This document shows positions 10,616-22,975 of a stretch of DNA of 64,000 nucleotides, piece by piece (the stretch's first letter is position 1; the number at the start of each line of letters is the position of its first letter). Source of the stretch: Gymnogyps californianus. Taxonomy: Eukaryota > Chordata > Aves > Accipitriformes > Cathartidae. The DNA lies in contig NC_059482.1 in NCBI RefSeq assembly GCF_018139145.2, positions 9,725,294 to 9,789,293 on the forward strand, read 5' to 3'. The translations under genes and the position numbers were made by a program. The notes beneath the pieces are model-generated. The model saw only the letters and a program-made list of their open reading frames with translations. It was not told where the DNA came from and did no database searches.

Positions 10616-13041
10616 TAGCAGCATTATTAGCATACAAATGCAATACAATGCAAGAGTAAACACTAATAATATTGTTGCAAATATTAATAATTTAAATCCA
10701 ATAGAACAAGCATCTAAAGAATGCAACATGTTATGAACACCACTAATTCAGCTGAGTCTAAAAATACATTTTTGAATTATTTTGTTTTGTTCCATCAATG
10801 ATTAATACATATGGATAGACACTGAACAACTTATTCATATGGAAATAAGTGGTGATATTCCAGGCCCTCTAAGCAATCAATAACTTTTAACCAATATATG
10901 CACTTTCTTCTCTGTATATCAGAATTCATAAGGGCTCTCAGAGGCACTCAGACTAGGGAAACAAATATGTTAGAGTAACTATCAAAGACCATTAAGCACA
11001 AACATATCACCTCTGACTCAGAAAATCCATGGATCCTAGCAGGCTCATGGAAAAAAGCTGAGGAAGTACCGATGCATTACTCTCACACTACTCCCTGCAA
11101 CTCTCCTGATCGCTGTAGACAGATATACTGGTCTGATACAGTCTAGTGGTCTCATTTGCTGTTTGGAACAGAAATAAATGCTAAATACTGTATTTGAGTA
11201 GAGACAAATAAAAATAATCAATTGACAACATGCATTATTTCAAGAAGGTCAGTGCTACGTGGTAGACTAACCTGTCCCCTACATGACGGGCTCTGCACAC
11301 TTCTTGCATCCACAGGAAACATTCCTAAAACTCCAGCCCAGTGCTTGAGCAGGACTGTCTCGATTGTATGCTGTTCCCATGAAAGACACTCACACATATG
11401 GCACTTGCCATTTCATTCCACAAAGAGTGCGCAAAGCAGCCTTCAAGGAAGCACTTTCCTTCTCTTCTTGTCAAGGCCAAGATTGGCATAAACAATATAT
11501 CACACTGCTCACAAAACTCACCTTCCCTGTCCTTTCCTCCTCTCTTCTCCCTGTCCACTGCATTCAGGGAACATCCAAAAGCATGCAAAAGTGCTCACAG
11601 GCAGCACCATTTCACAGCAATTGAACCTCTACACTACAACAATCTTGCAGATTTAATTTTTTTTTCCTGAGGGGTTCATTACTTTAAAATACTTTATATA
11701 TATTTGATATTTTCCTCTTTTAAAAGACCTTCGGGTAGATATGTCAACAACTTACATTGGAAATAGGAAAGGAAGTGGATTGTTAATATTAGAAAATTAC
11801 CTGCCATCTGGATAGGCTTGACAGAATAAGATGTAAAGTTCAGAAAGAAATTCACCGTGCTTGATCACGAGATTGAGCTCAGTCATTCAGACATAGCCAC
11901 AGATTTCTTTACCTTCTGATCACTTCACAAGTCACATTACCATAAATCACTGAAATTTCATCAACAATGAAACACCTTAGGAAAAGTAATACAAAGCACA
12001 GACCAGTCAAACTGATTCTAATGAATATTACTTTTCCCAGTAATAAAACCTTTAGATTACAACATGCCATTCTCTGAGTGCACTTCAGTTAGAGGAGGCT
12101 GTTACATGACTGACGAACACCACCACTGGCTACAATGATCATCTTCAAAATTGTGTACATGCTTAATTAGTTATTTTAACTCATATTTCATTCTACTTGC
12201 AGTTCTGAAGAGCTGTAGTCAGCTGTGCTGATAGCAAATTCTCGCTGAGGAGCTCTTCAAGACACAGACACACACCCCTCCCCCAAAATCCCCACTCACA
12301 ACAACAAAAGGCTAAAGAGATTGGGGGAAAAAAAAAAATATAAAAATCACAGCATGGAAATGACTTTAAGATGAAAATGGAAAAGCAAAGGAATATTCTT
12401 GACTCTTCTATACCATAGAACAATATACATTAATCTTATTTTGTGACCTTAACAGTGAATGAGCAAGATGACAATCAAAATACCTGATAAAGCAGAGAAG
12501 CATATATCAATAACCAGACACTAAGAGAGAATCTATATTAACCTTAGGAACCGAGACAAAACCTCTATCTACCGCTCTCCAAACGTAAAACTACAGGGAA
12601 AAATAGGCAGAAAACACAGCAAGTTTCAATACCCTTAAATCCACCATATCTTTCCTTTTCATAATTCTGTACAATAACTAGTTTTAAAATATCTTAAATC
12701 TGTAAAATAGTTTTCATTTATCACATGCTCTTTTCATCCAATGCACTCAAACACATCTGCTGCTCTGTTTATATAGTGTGACCATTTGACTGCACACCTT
12801 CCCCAAAAATATCTTTTTCTGTCAGAGTTTTGTCCATGAGGATTTTGGATACTTTAAGTTTGCATTCAGGTGTTTTAAATCCTGAACAGAAACAGTACCT
12901 TCTACAAGGGAAGAGGCTTTCATGACTGCATTTCACTTCAATCTGTTTTGTGAATGAGCCCATGGCCAGAATAGAAGCTGGTATGGAGTCAGTAGCATTT
13001 GGGATGGAAGGATTGTAGCCGTAAGGTTGGAAAAAGCAGGC
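10616..13041. other. Noncoding DNA with TAAT-rich segment at 10,620-10,860
   Basis: No gene is recognised. From about 10,620 to 10,860 the sequence is rich in TAAT/ATTA cores, with an ATCAATGATTAAT element near 10,794-10,806 and CATATG E-boxes at 10,808 and 10,836. This is the composition often seen in developmental enhancers but it is not diagnostic. A short CA/C-rich stretch lies near 12,265-12,290. Overlapping 86-90-codon frames at 11,325-11,670 on both strands look like chance. Confidence 0.45.
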
Positions 13042-13094
13042 AGGAAAGAAAAGAAAAAAAAAAAGAAAAAAGAAAAAAAAAAGGGGGGGGGAAG
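13042..13094. repeat. Purine tract: A-rich repeat ending in G9
   Basis: A run of A-blocks interrupted by single Gs leads directly into nine Gs at 13,083-13,091, making a homopurine stretch of about 50 bases. Such tracts can form triplex DNA. The overlapping minus-strand frames of 126 and 91 codons run through the complementary F/L-coding tract and are artefacts of it. Confidence 0.9.
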
Positions 13095-16000
13095 GTTTCA
13101 GGCCAGGGTGGAATTCGGGAGGCTGCCACAACACACTGCGGGGGCACATGCTTTGAGGCAGAATTGCTGCTCCTATTGTAATTGCCCCTCTGCTTCCTCT
13201 TCTTAGTGTCTGATATGCAGAAAAAAAACGCTACACTAAATCTGTTTGCTTTATGTGGGTACATTGTTATGTTCCTGGATTAATAAACAGCCTATACCTG
13301 TTTAGCTGTACAAATTGACGCAGGTCTTGGACACTCCCTTCTTTACAAGCCAGCTCTGCTTCAAAGGAAAAGTTAACAAGGAGCAGTAAGACAGTCTAAG
13401 TACAAGTTGTGCCTGTCATTAAGAAAAAGTAGTGAGCATTCTAGGTGGAGACGTATAACTGGACTGGGAACTCACTAAAGGTTACAAGTTCTCCTGTGCT
13501 TTCCGATAATATATACTACACGTACAGCTCAAGAAGTGACCTAAGTGACACAAAATATAATTTGATGGATAGAGCGGAACATACAAGAAGCGTGCTCCAT
13601 GGCTGTAAGTCTCCCATTATAGGAGAAATCATGCATAATCTCCCTATTATCACTACTTTTCTCTGTTACAAAAAAGAAAAAAAAAAAAAAGCAGCCTTCC
13701 ATTTATGTCTGTTAAGGGCAAGATCCAAGAAGTCCAGGCTTCATTATTCCAATATTATTTTAAAAATATCTTGAGAAATTTTATACGTGCTGCTAGGATA
13801 GGGCACTTACTTTCCAAAATGCAGATAAAAGTGAACCGAATTCCTCTGAACGATTGAGGAATCACTACACTGACTCATGCAATTCCTTTAACCATTTTGA
13901 ACCAAATCCAAATTGTGCCTCCACCAGCGGCTCTGAAGTGATGCTGGAGAGTGATTTCCTTTTCCATTTCACTCTCATTTTTCATGTTATCATACAAACA
14001 TACACTGAAAATACGTAACACTGTATACCTACATAACACTGAAAATAAAGGACCACATTCAAGCATTTCTGGCTGAATACATTAGTGGAAGCACTGAAAT
14101 TTCTTGCTACATCTTCTTTTATAAATATTGTTCATCCAGGGTTTTTTTGCTTTTAATCTTCATGTAATTCAGAAGAAAGACAAAGAAGCGTCCAATGATT
14201 ATGATTCCTGATGGCAATCCAAACTAAATGGGACCCATATAACCTGAAGTATAAAGTTGTCTCCTTGTGTGTATTCGTGAAATTTCATTGGCATGAGTGT
14301 AGGCAGGTTACTTATATTTGAAATCAGAATTTGGTCACACATTTTTTTCAGAGCAGTGCAACTAAGCCTGTTTTTTATGAAGCTTGGATCCATGAGGCAG
14401 TTGCCTTTTTGTGAGGCAAAAAAAAAATCAATACAGTATGGAACAAACGGAGACTTCCACATTCTCTAGTTATTGAGGTTTTATACCTCTCCTCTTTTCT
14501 ACTTCTTTTGAAATTGCTCCCACTTGCATCATAATATTCTTCATCACACAAAAAATTATATTTCTTTTCCCCAAAGTTCTGTTTAGTAGTAAACACCTCC
14601 AACAGTTCTTCAGTTTTGAAGAAAATACAGTGCCTAACTGACACATCTTGGTTAAAATATGTCATGATCAAAGATTAAGTCCTCATGATGAAAAAAGTAG
14701 TTCTTCGTAACATGCTTAAGAGGATAAAACTTTTTGTGTGACAGATGTCACAATAAAACAAAGTAAAACTTGTAGGATCCAGGAAAATATAACAGTATGT
14801 TATTCTTCTAGTCACCAGTGATAAATGGGGGAAGGAAAGGGAAATAACTTATATGCATTTATCTTGACACATCAGTTTTGGTACAAACAACACTTTAAGC
14901 ACTCAAAATTTAAAAAAAAAATTAAAAAAAAATCTTATCAGGACTGTATCAAATGGATTTGTCAATGCTTACTTGAGTTATATTACAAATTACTGTTGCA
15001 TATTAACATGTCTCTTGAGATTTACTTGTGTATCTGCAAGCCTCAAGGAGTGAAATATTTTACTCTCAGCATCATTCAACTCAAGGCATAACAATGCTAC
15101 TTTTGCTACACTTCACTATCCCCAACTTTTACTAACACTACAATGATATCATTTTTCATATCAACACAGTAAGGCTACTGAGATTAAAAACAAAGGTGAG
15201 ATAGTGGAGCCATCATCACCTGAACATAGCCTTGAAGGATTCTCTGTTCCTTGTCCCCATCCCACCACCAAAGTTCCCATTCTCTATTCTTCCCTTCTCT
15301 TGCCTCCAGTAGGGTCAGATGCTCAGAGGAGTGAGAGATCCAACACTTGGCCAGACACTTTTTGCATTTTCAAAATCTGTCTTAAAAGAGTATTGGACTG
15401 AGTAAGTTTAAAGAGACGGAAACAAAATGTGTGTTCAGTAGGCAGGCAGATTGCCATGAAACAGCCATTAGACAAAGCCAGGTCAATCACCCTGCCAGAC
15501 TTCAGGTATTCAGTTCTGCTTTCTTGACATGCAAGTGAAAGCTTTAGACATAAACTTACCAAGTCAATGTCTAATGCACAAAATTCTAGTTACACAAATA
15601 TTAGCCAAGTCCATACAGGCTATAATACCTGTGTGCAAACAAGGAAAAGAATTAATATTGATTTCCTAAACTATATACTTTAAATCCTCTTTTATATATC
15701 TTCTTTTAAGATTAGGAAAAAAATTCCAGTAATAGCAACAAAAGCATATGAGTCCAGCGCAATACATTAACAACACTTGTGCCTGCCATTTTAAAGCCTA
15801 ACTTCTTATTTGCCTACCTTTCAGTTTTGCAGAATAAAGTATTATAGTATTCTTACATCTCAGTTCCTATAATGGAACCACTGGCCTTCCCCGTTTTGCA
15901 GAAAGATGCAAGATGCTCTTTCATCAGACAAAACATATCCTGAGCTTTCTCCTACATATATCATCGTGAAAGTGTGGCACCTTAAGAATATTCAACAGAT

Positions 16001-18936
16001 TTCTCATGACCTAACCCCTGAGAAGAAAATGCTTTTAGTCTGAATACCAAAAAATTACAAAAAAAATTTTTTTTTTTTGCTGTTATAGCAACAGTCCACA
16101 CAGAAATGCCAAAGGCAGAAGAAATACGCTACTTGATTTACACATGCAAATCTCCAGCTCCACCAAGGAAGGAAAAAAGCCTCCTAGAAGCCCTGCCATA
16201 TCTCACCCCAACCCTAACCCCGGCCCTAGGCACTCCTGGAGCTAACGCTTGCATGAAGGCTTTTTACAGACAGCCCACAGCCTCTTTAAATTTTGACTTC
16301 TTAAAATAAAAACTACCTGGCACAGATCTGCAAAGTTTCTATATTCAGCTCACAGCAAACCAGACAGATGCAAAGAAGTATCTTTCCTTGGGAAAACCCA
16401 AGGAAAAACCTGTTCATTCACAAAAAAATCAGTACATTTTTTTGCCCTCTGCCTAGCATATGCATAAATTGCATAACTAAACAATTCTTCACCAAAGGAG
16501 TTTTTCCTCCGGTCAGATGAAACATTTAAATTGCATGAAGGCATACATGACCACAGCAAGGGAGAGAATCTGACCCTAACCCTTTAAACCTAGCCCAAGA
16601 TAATATGGTTTATTGCCACTACAGAATTAGAGAAATTTCCATTCATTGTGTATGAATAATTTTATTTGCACTTTTGTATTTCATGACATAAACACAAGGT
16701 GACTTTTCTACTCACTGAATGGTGCCTTTCTTCTCTGTGTCCAGTAGCTATATGTGTGCAAAAGGATTTCAGGAGGATTACTTAAAGAATGGGGGACAAG
16801 ACAGGGTGTCTATGGTTAGAGGAACTTGCCCCACGAGGGATCACAGAACGGCTACATTGTAGACTGATACACTCCAGTGGAACAGTCTGAAAAGTGTCTA
16901 ATACATCCTACAACAGCACAATCACAGCTTTAGCTGGAGATCTGCAACAGATCCACACAAGAAGGCTGAAGGCACAAGGAGACTCTCAGTTACTAATGCG
17001 TTAGTTACTTGGTAATCTCATGAAAAACAATGCAGAACCAAAGCCCAGACCTCACAAAATTTGTAATCATGAAAAATATACTTTTAGGGACAGCTCTACC
17101 AGAAATTCTAGCATATTAAAGTAGATGTACTAGCAAGTATTAAAGGCCAGATGTATGCTTTAAAACACCACACCTAAAAAGCAGGAGACAGGTGGTGTTC
17201 ATTTTCAATCCTATTGACTGCAGCCTTTGAATTCATCTCTCTATGATCAATTGTATGTGCTTATCTATTGAAGTGTCTTCTTATTCCTAGCCCAAGAATG
17301 TGAACAGTGAACTTGTCAGGGACAGGGAATACATCATTGAAGAACATGAATAGCATTTTTTTTCCCTACAAGACACCTAAAAATCACGTCATCCACAGAT
17401 GGGCAACATGCAAACAGATCCAAGCACTCCTCCGATTTGGGAAAAAAATAACTAGTCTCTACTCTGAGATTCAGATCATCAGTTACAGTGTAAGTATTAA
17501 TAATACAACACATCTAAACCATGCCCAAAAACCTGTTGATCCACTACTGAAACAGTTGAAATACAGCCTGTATTTATCTACAGTTTAGGACAGGAAAAGA
17601 AAAATTTGTCTGTCAATCTGAAGGGCAAATTTTTAAGTAGTCAGAATTTAACAAGAAGAATTACTCTGTTTCTGCTACAATTCTTGAAATAATGAATACA
17701 CAAGGCTGCCTGCCTTTAAAAAGAAAAAAAAAAAACACCAAAAAACACAAACCCCTTTTGTCTTAGTACACAATTCACCTTTGGAATATAAAACAAGCAT
17801 TTTCCATTTTTCAACAGTTGAACAGCTTTTCTTCCCACCTGTCATTGAGACCTTTCCTGTACTTTGGAATGCCTTGAAATGCAGCTTTAGTCAACTTCTC
17901 ATTTTCAGTGATTTACACATATTTCATTTCCTGATGTGCATTATTCCTGGTGCTCATCTGAGGTGAGGCAAGGCAGATATACAATAGTTTCTCTCTTTTC
18001 AAATATTGCTAGTGATTAACTGAAGGATTAGATTTCTGGTTCTGTGACTATTTCATTTTAAAAATCTATTTGTATGTTCAGACCCCATGCTTAGGGAATG
18101 GTTTTACTTGCTAGGAAACAGATGTGAAAAGAGAACATTGACAACTCACTTTATTAATATTAATGGGGCACGTACATAGCGGCTACATTCCTCAAGTACA
18201 GCTAAACTGCATTTTTCACTGAATTCTATAGATCAGAAAATTAAACAACACTGTCTTTTAACTTCAGCAAAAGGTAGAGCAGCCTCAGAGCTCCTAGCAT
18301 TTGCCAAGCTGCTGCAAAGCAGGGCTCAGTGGACTATTAAAAGCCTTGTCAGAAGCCCCTCTTCTGAGTTTGTCTCATAAATTGGCCCAGGACAGTCTCA
18401 AGAATTATTCCACCAGCATGGTAATATTTCATTGTCTTGTGTAGGAACTTCCAGTACATTCTTATCCCAACATGAGCAAAGAGTGAAGTGGAACACCACT
18501 TGGCCCACTGTATTTGAGAAGCGTGTGAAATGGCCTTCATCAGTGACACAAGCACATGAAAGATTTCATCCAGCCGTTAGGGTTTCAGAGCAAGACTTTC
18601 TTAGATTTATACCTTTTTTCAAGAAACCAACAATTTCAATTTAGCAAGAGGAAAATGTCTTCATAAAATTAACTAAAGTAATAAAACACTTGCTATCCGG
18701 TAACATGTTTTTCAACATCTTACCTTTAACATCACCAGTTTGCAAAACTAGGCAAAACATTCCTTTCCATTCCTCAAAGCAGGCTGTTTCACCTCCTTTT
18801 CCATGCAATGAAAAGCACACATGTAGCTCCTGGAAAATTTTACAGGAAAATACAGTTCAGAGAAATTATAGTTTATAACACTTTCTGACATTCCATGTAA
18901 GAAAAGGTAAGAGATCTCCCTCAAATCTGGGACAAC
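13095..18936. other. Noncoding DNA with scattered homopolymers
   Basis: Nearly 6 kb with no recognised gene or transposon. Low-complexity pieces include an A-rich run at about 13,672-13,691, A/T-rich runs at about 14,910-14,932, facing A and T runs at about 16,058-16,079, and an A/C-rich tract at about 17,727-17,760. Two isolated CCCTAACC-type bits (about 16,208 and 16,574) are too short to be interstitial telomere arrays. Open frames reach 109 codons (13,445-13,774) but run through poly-A and show no domain. Confidence 0.6.
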
Positions 18937-19015
18937 CTTATGTAAATCAGGATGGTTTCCCTGAAATCCGAACTACATGAATTTACATTCATAGGCAGGA
19001 CCACAATTCTGATTT
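18937..19015. repeat. Relic of a short palindromic amniote repeat
   Basis: TGTAAAT at 18,941-18,947 and ATTTACA at 18,981-18,987 are inverted copies separated by 33 bases. The sequence between and around them follows, with decay, a dispersed palindromic repeat I recall from turtle and crocodilian genomes, with TGTAAATCAGG at one end and CTGATTTACA at the other. The family name is not assigned here. A similar TGTAAATCAGG fragment stands alone near 24,194. Confidence 0.4.
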
Positions 19016-21963
19016 GAAATATAATTGCTAACATGTAAAACTAGCTTTGCCATTAGTTTGAAATTAACAATTACAAGATCTAATTCAATTTTTTTTTTTA
19101 ATCATAATGCAACACAAATAAGGTTTAATAAACAAGCAAATCTTTGAAACAGTGCACACTTTCCTTACTGAGAAGGCTGTGATACCATTATGTCAGAGAT
19201 AATCCTGTTTACTCAGTTATGGTAGTTAGATGTAAGTAATATAAAGCAACCAATAGACAGAAAAAATACACTTTTCTGCATAGAACACAGACAAACTTAT
19301 TTATGATATAAATAAAATCCAGAAAGTAATCTCGGTGAATTATACATATACATAATATACGTAATGTGAAATGAAAAACATGAATCAACATTTAATAAGC
19401 CTTAGATATCTTTTCACAAAACAGCTGATAAACATTCTCCTCTCCTTCCCTCCCACAAAAGCATTAAGCTTGAAGTGAGTAAAATATTTTTGAACACTCG
19501 GTGGTTTGATCAAAATCTCCTGAAAGGTTCTCTTGTGTCTCCTCCATTTCCTGTACTTTACATCCAGGACAATAACAAAAAAATAACTTCTGTTATTTCA
19601 GCTGGTAATAATTTAACAGCCTTGCTGTAAATGCTGTGAAAACTTTGAGAAACTATTCTTTCCTTTAGCATGCCACAGTCATCAACCATCTTTTGTATTT
19701 GTCAAAGTCTCTATTGTTTCTAATAATAAATAATAGTAAAGTTATCAGAGTTGCAATAGTTAATGACCAAAATAAATCTGAGTAAATAAGAATCCAGGAT
19801 AGTTTTATTATGTTTAATCCCTAGCCTATAAGCGCTAAGTATCATATTCCCTACAAAATATGAGCAATTTGGGCCCCATCCAATAGGAAACACCTCTAGG
19901 CTCTCTGACTATGGAAAGAGAACAGCTAGCTCAAAACAGGTCCATTTTATTCAGAGGAAGGGTCATGGTTGCAGATATCAAGGTGTAGGCCCATGTAGTA
20001 GCCAAAAGCTGCAGAGCAGATTGGGTACAAGAAGGGATAAAATTCACAGAAATTCTGATTCACTGCCATCCAATGCCAGATCCCAAACATAAACACGAAA
20101 CAATCATATTGCTAGTCCCCACAGCGTGCAGAAAATAGAAAGGATTATTTCACATGCTTCTGTCCTTACATCTTCTAAATTAAGATCCATGACCTAAAAT
20201 CTCTTAAATATTTTTTGCACTCTCTTATTCTGTTCAGTTCCATCTTCCCCACTTAACGAAGTCACTCAAAATTTTCAGTTACAGCCATTAAATATATTAA
20301 CAGTTCTTTTCTAGTCCCCCCAATCTCAAGAATACCAGACTCTCTTTCTTTGGCCCACACAGCTGCAGCTATTAGATGAAGGTCAGTTCTAATGTTGTCT
20401 TATCTACAAGCTACAAAAATCAAGGAAAGCAAAATATAACATCATTTTCCAGAAAAGTATTATAGTCAAATAACCCGCAGAGACAGGAGAAAATGCAATA
20501 CGTTCTCTGTCGGGTAATTTGGGATTTGAAAGGGAGTGTTGACATAATTCTTATGATAGTGTTATCTCCAGGTTTATAAATGGAATTTGATAAATACAGT
20601 AAAACTTTCTGTGATGTGATAGCAAAATAGAAGGGCACCAGACCTCATAACCTACCTCATAATGCCCAAATATTCTAGTCTCTGGTTCTATATTTTCATT
20701 CATCATCTTTAACTGGTCACCCTAGAAATAGCCTAGAAAAATGCTTCCAAATAAATTCTCTGGCAAGAAAGAAAAAACAAACAAACCAACCCTACTGGTT
20801 GGAAGAGGTTGTGTTTTGGAAATCTATTATTATCTCACCTATTGATAAAATCAGATTTTGAACTACCAGTGGCAGGAAGTAATACATTATGGGAAAAACC
20901 TCCTTATAATTTTGAATGCACTCATTTAGCTATATTCTCAGATTTAAACGAAGCATTGCTAATGATTTAAAACCCTGAGCAACTTTTAAATACTCCGATT
21001 TAGTCGAGGCCAAAAGCTAGGAATATTTTCAAAAAAATGCATCAGAAACTTGAGATTTTGTCTCACTCGAATTGCAAAATAATGTGTAAACCCACACCCA
21101 TGACAGGAGCCAAAAAATCATGCATGCAAGAAATTTGAAAGGCACAAAAAGTTGTTTCTGCTAAAATAATGCAGCCTGCAAAATTTCATACAACTTCAGC
21201 TTCATGCTTTTGACAGAAGTAATTCTAACTAATGAAAAGAAGCACAGAAAATTTGCACACAAAATAACGAGCAAACAAACGTACAGAGAGATTACAACAG
21301 GTAAGAAAAATACCTTTTTAGTTTCAACTACGTATTAATAAAATACTGCATTACAAAAATATCCAGCACTTATTAAACAACAATGACATGAGAAGACTGA
21401 AAGAAAGAAGGATATGCAAAGACTAAAACTAAGGAAAGCATGTTGGACTCCCACAGATTACACAGGTAACTGCAGCAGTTCTTCAGTGCGGAGGGAAAGT
21501 TGTTTCGGCTGTTGGGGGAGTACCATCAGGTTCAACCCGTTTGAGAGGAAGCTGAGCAGAGATGCTGTAGCTCTGCCACAGGATCTGCAGTCAGGCTTTG
21601 GAACAGCTGCGTTCAAGCTGTGACTCAACCAGCTGGCTCCTATGGCCATGACAGAAAAAAAAACCAAAAACCCAGCCCAAGAAAAAAAACCAGCGGCTTC
21701 TTACATTTATTTTGACTGCCAAAATTGTCATCTTCTCAATGTTTAAAGCAGACAGGTCTCCAAATACAACCAAATGGTGCAATACCTTCTAAAAATTGCC
21801 AAGCACAAGAAAATGTCTTTCAGGCTAAATAAAGTCAGTAATGACAAACACATGAAGCAAAACTTTGCAGAGTAATATAGTGATTAAATTTGAGTACTGT
21901 GCCTAGCTTTCCAGATAACTCCGGTGCCAGACACAGTGTAGTTGGCATCCTTATGACTGTAGG
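19016..21963. other. Noncoding DNA, unique-looking
   Basis: About 2.9 kb with no gene or repeat recognised. A small CCAACC/GGTTGG stem lies near 20,785-20,803. The region about 21,470-21,640 is locally GC-richer with overlapping 69-codon frames on both strands, none with family features. Confidence 0.6.
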
Positions 21964-22011
21964 CTTTGAAAATGATTTCCTTCGAAAATTATTTCCTTTG
22001 AAAAGGATTTG
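21964..22011. repeat. Tandem repeat, three 16-bp units
   Basis: Three adjacent units of exactly 16 bases: CTTTGAAAATGATTTC (21,964-21,979), CTTCGAAAATTATTTC (21,980-21,995) and CTTTGAAAAGGATTTG (21,996-22,011). Units differ at two to four positions, so the duplication is not recent. No protein coding is implied. Confidence 0.85.
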
Positions 22012-22955
22012 TATTCTCCATCTACCAATAAAGATGATTCCTTTTTATTCTCTTGCTCCTAATGCAGTGGACTATCCCTGCCAGAGTACTGCATGACCAC
22101 ATACTTGCAGTTACATACTTCGTTTGCAAAAGGAGTTTTAGAGAGCATGTAGATTTATACTAACACTTAGTAATTATACAAACAGATTAGTTAGCTATAT
22201 AACAATATATGTTTGCAAGAAAGACTTTGAAAAGGAAATAATATATTTCAAAACACCTAATTAATCGTTCACTTGCAAGATCGCTGTCCAAATTATCAAA
22301 CAACGGTTAGCTATTCAGAGGTGGTAAAAATAAGCTTGAAGTTCTTCTAAGGTGAAGAACAATGAAATATGACAAGTTTGGGGAGCTTTTTGTTTGTTTA
22401 CAATATCTTTATTACCATTTAGCTAATAAATCTTGCAAAGGAATTCTTCCAGGAGTTATGAAGCAGAGCTCTTCTAACTTCTTTGTTTGCTTCTCTGTAG
22501 TCTATTAATATGACCCAGAAGTTGCAGCGGAAATAACTTAACAGCCTTTACCTGATGAGAATAATAATTGAACATAACTTGAACTTCCCAAGTTTCTGCC
22601 ATTTCTTCCAAAATGCCTGGAAGTTTATATCACAAGACACTCTGAACTGCACAGGGTGTTTTCAAGAACACTTAGACTTAAATACAAAAGGGATCTTTGC
22701 TCCCCCTCAAAACAAAGAGAGAGAGGAACACAGTACACCAAAATCCATCTTTCAGTCCAGGCATTTTCTGTGCATAGAAACCCTGAGAAGCCCTAGAAAG
22801 ATCACACACATCCCAACACAGAGAAAAATCACTGTGTGACTCTTCAAAAGGATATGGTCTTTTTTTCTTGGCAGCAGCCTATGTTCATGAACAGGACAAA
22901 AGTTATTGAGGGACTGAAGAATCATATTTGATAATGATTCAAATACTCAGTATGC
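22012..22955. other. Noncoding DNA
   Basis: No gene or repeat recognised. The longest frame, 94 codons at 22,555-22,839, has no recognisable domain and no convincing splice context. Confidence 0.6.
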
Positions 22956-22975
22956 GCCATTGCTTAAGCAATGGC
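22956..22975. promoter_or_regulatory. Perfect 20-bp palindrome
   Basis: GCCATTGCTTAAGCAATGGC reads identically on both strands, with pairing ending exactly at both edges. Within it are inverted ATTGC/GCAAT half-sites around TTAA and inverted CCATTG/CAATGG elements. Half-sites of this sort resemble C/EBP or SOX recognition elements, but the spacing is not the classic one for either. By base composition alone, a perfect 20-bp palindrome is expected far less than once in 64 kb. A binding role is inference. Confidence 0.35.

Noticed and set aside
12769..13149. 126-codon minus-strand open frame
   Set aside because: Its middle is the F/L-coding complement of the A-rich and G9 tract at 13,042-13,094, which removes stops by composition.
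16200..16590. Telomere-like CCCTAACC pieces near 16,208 and 16,574
   Set aside because: Each is under two repeat units, far short of an interstitial telomeric array.
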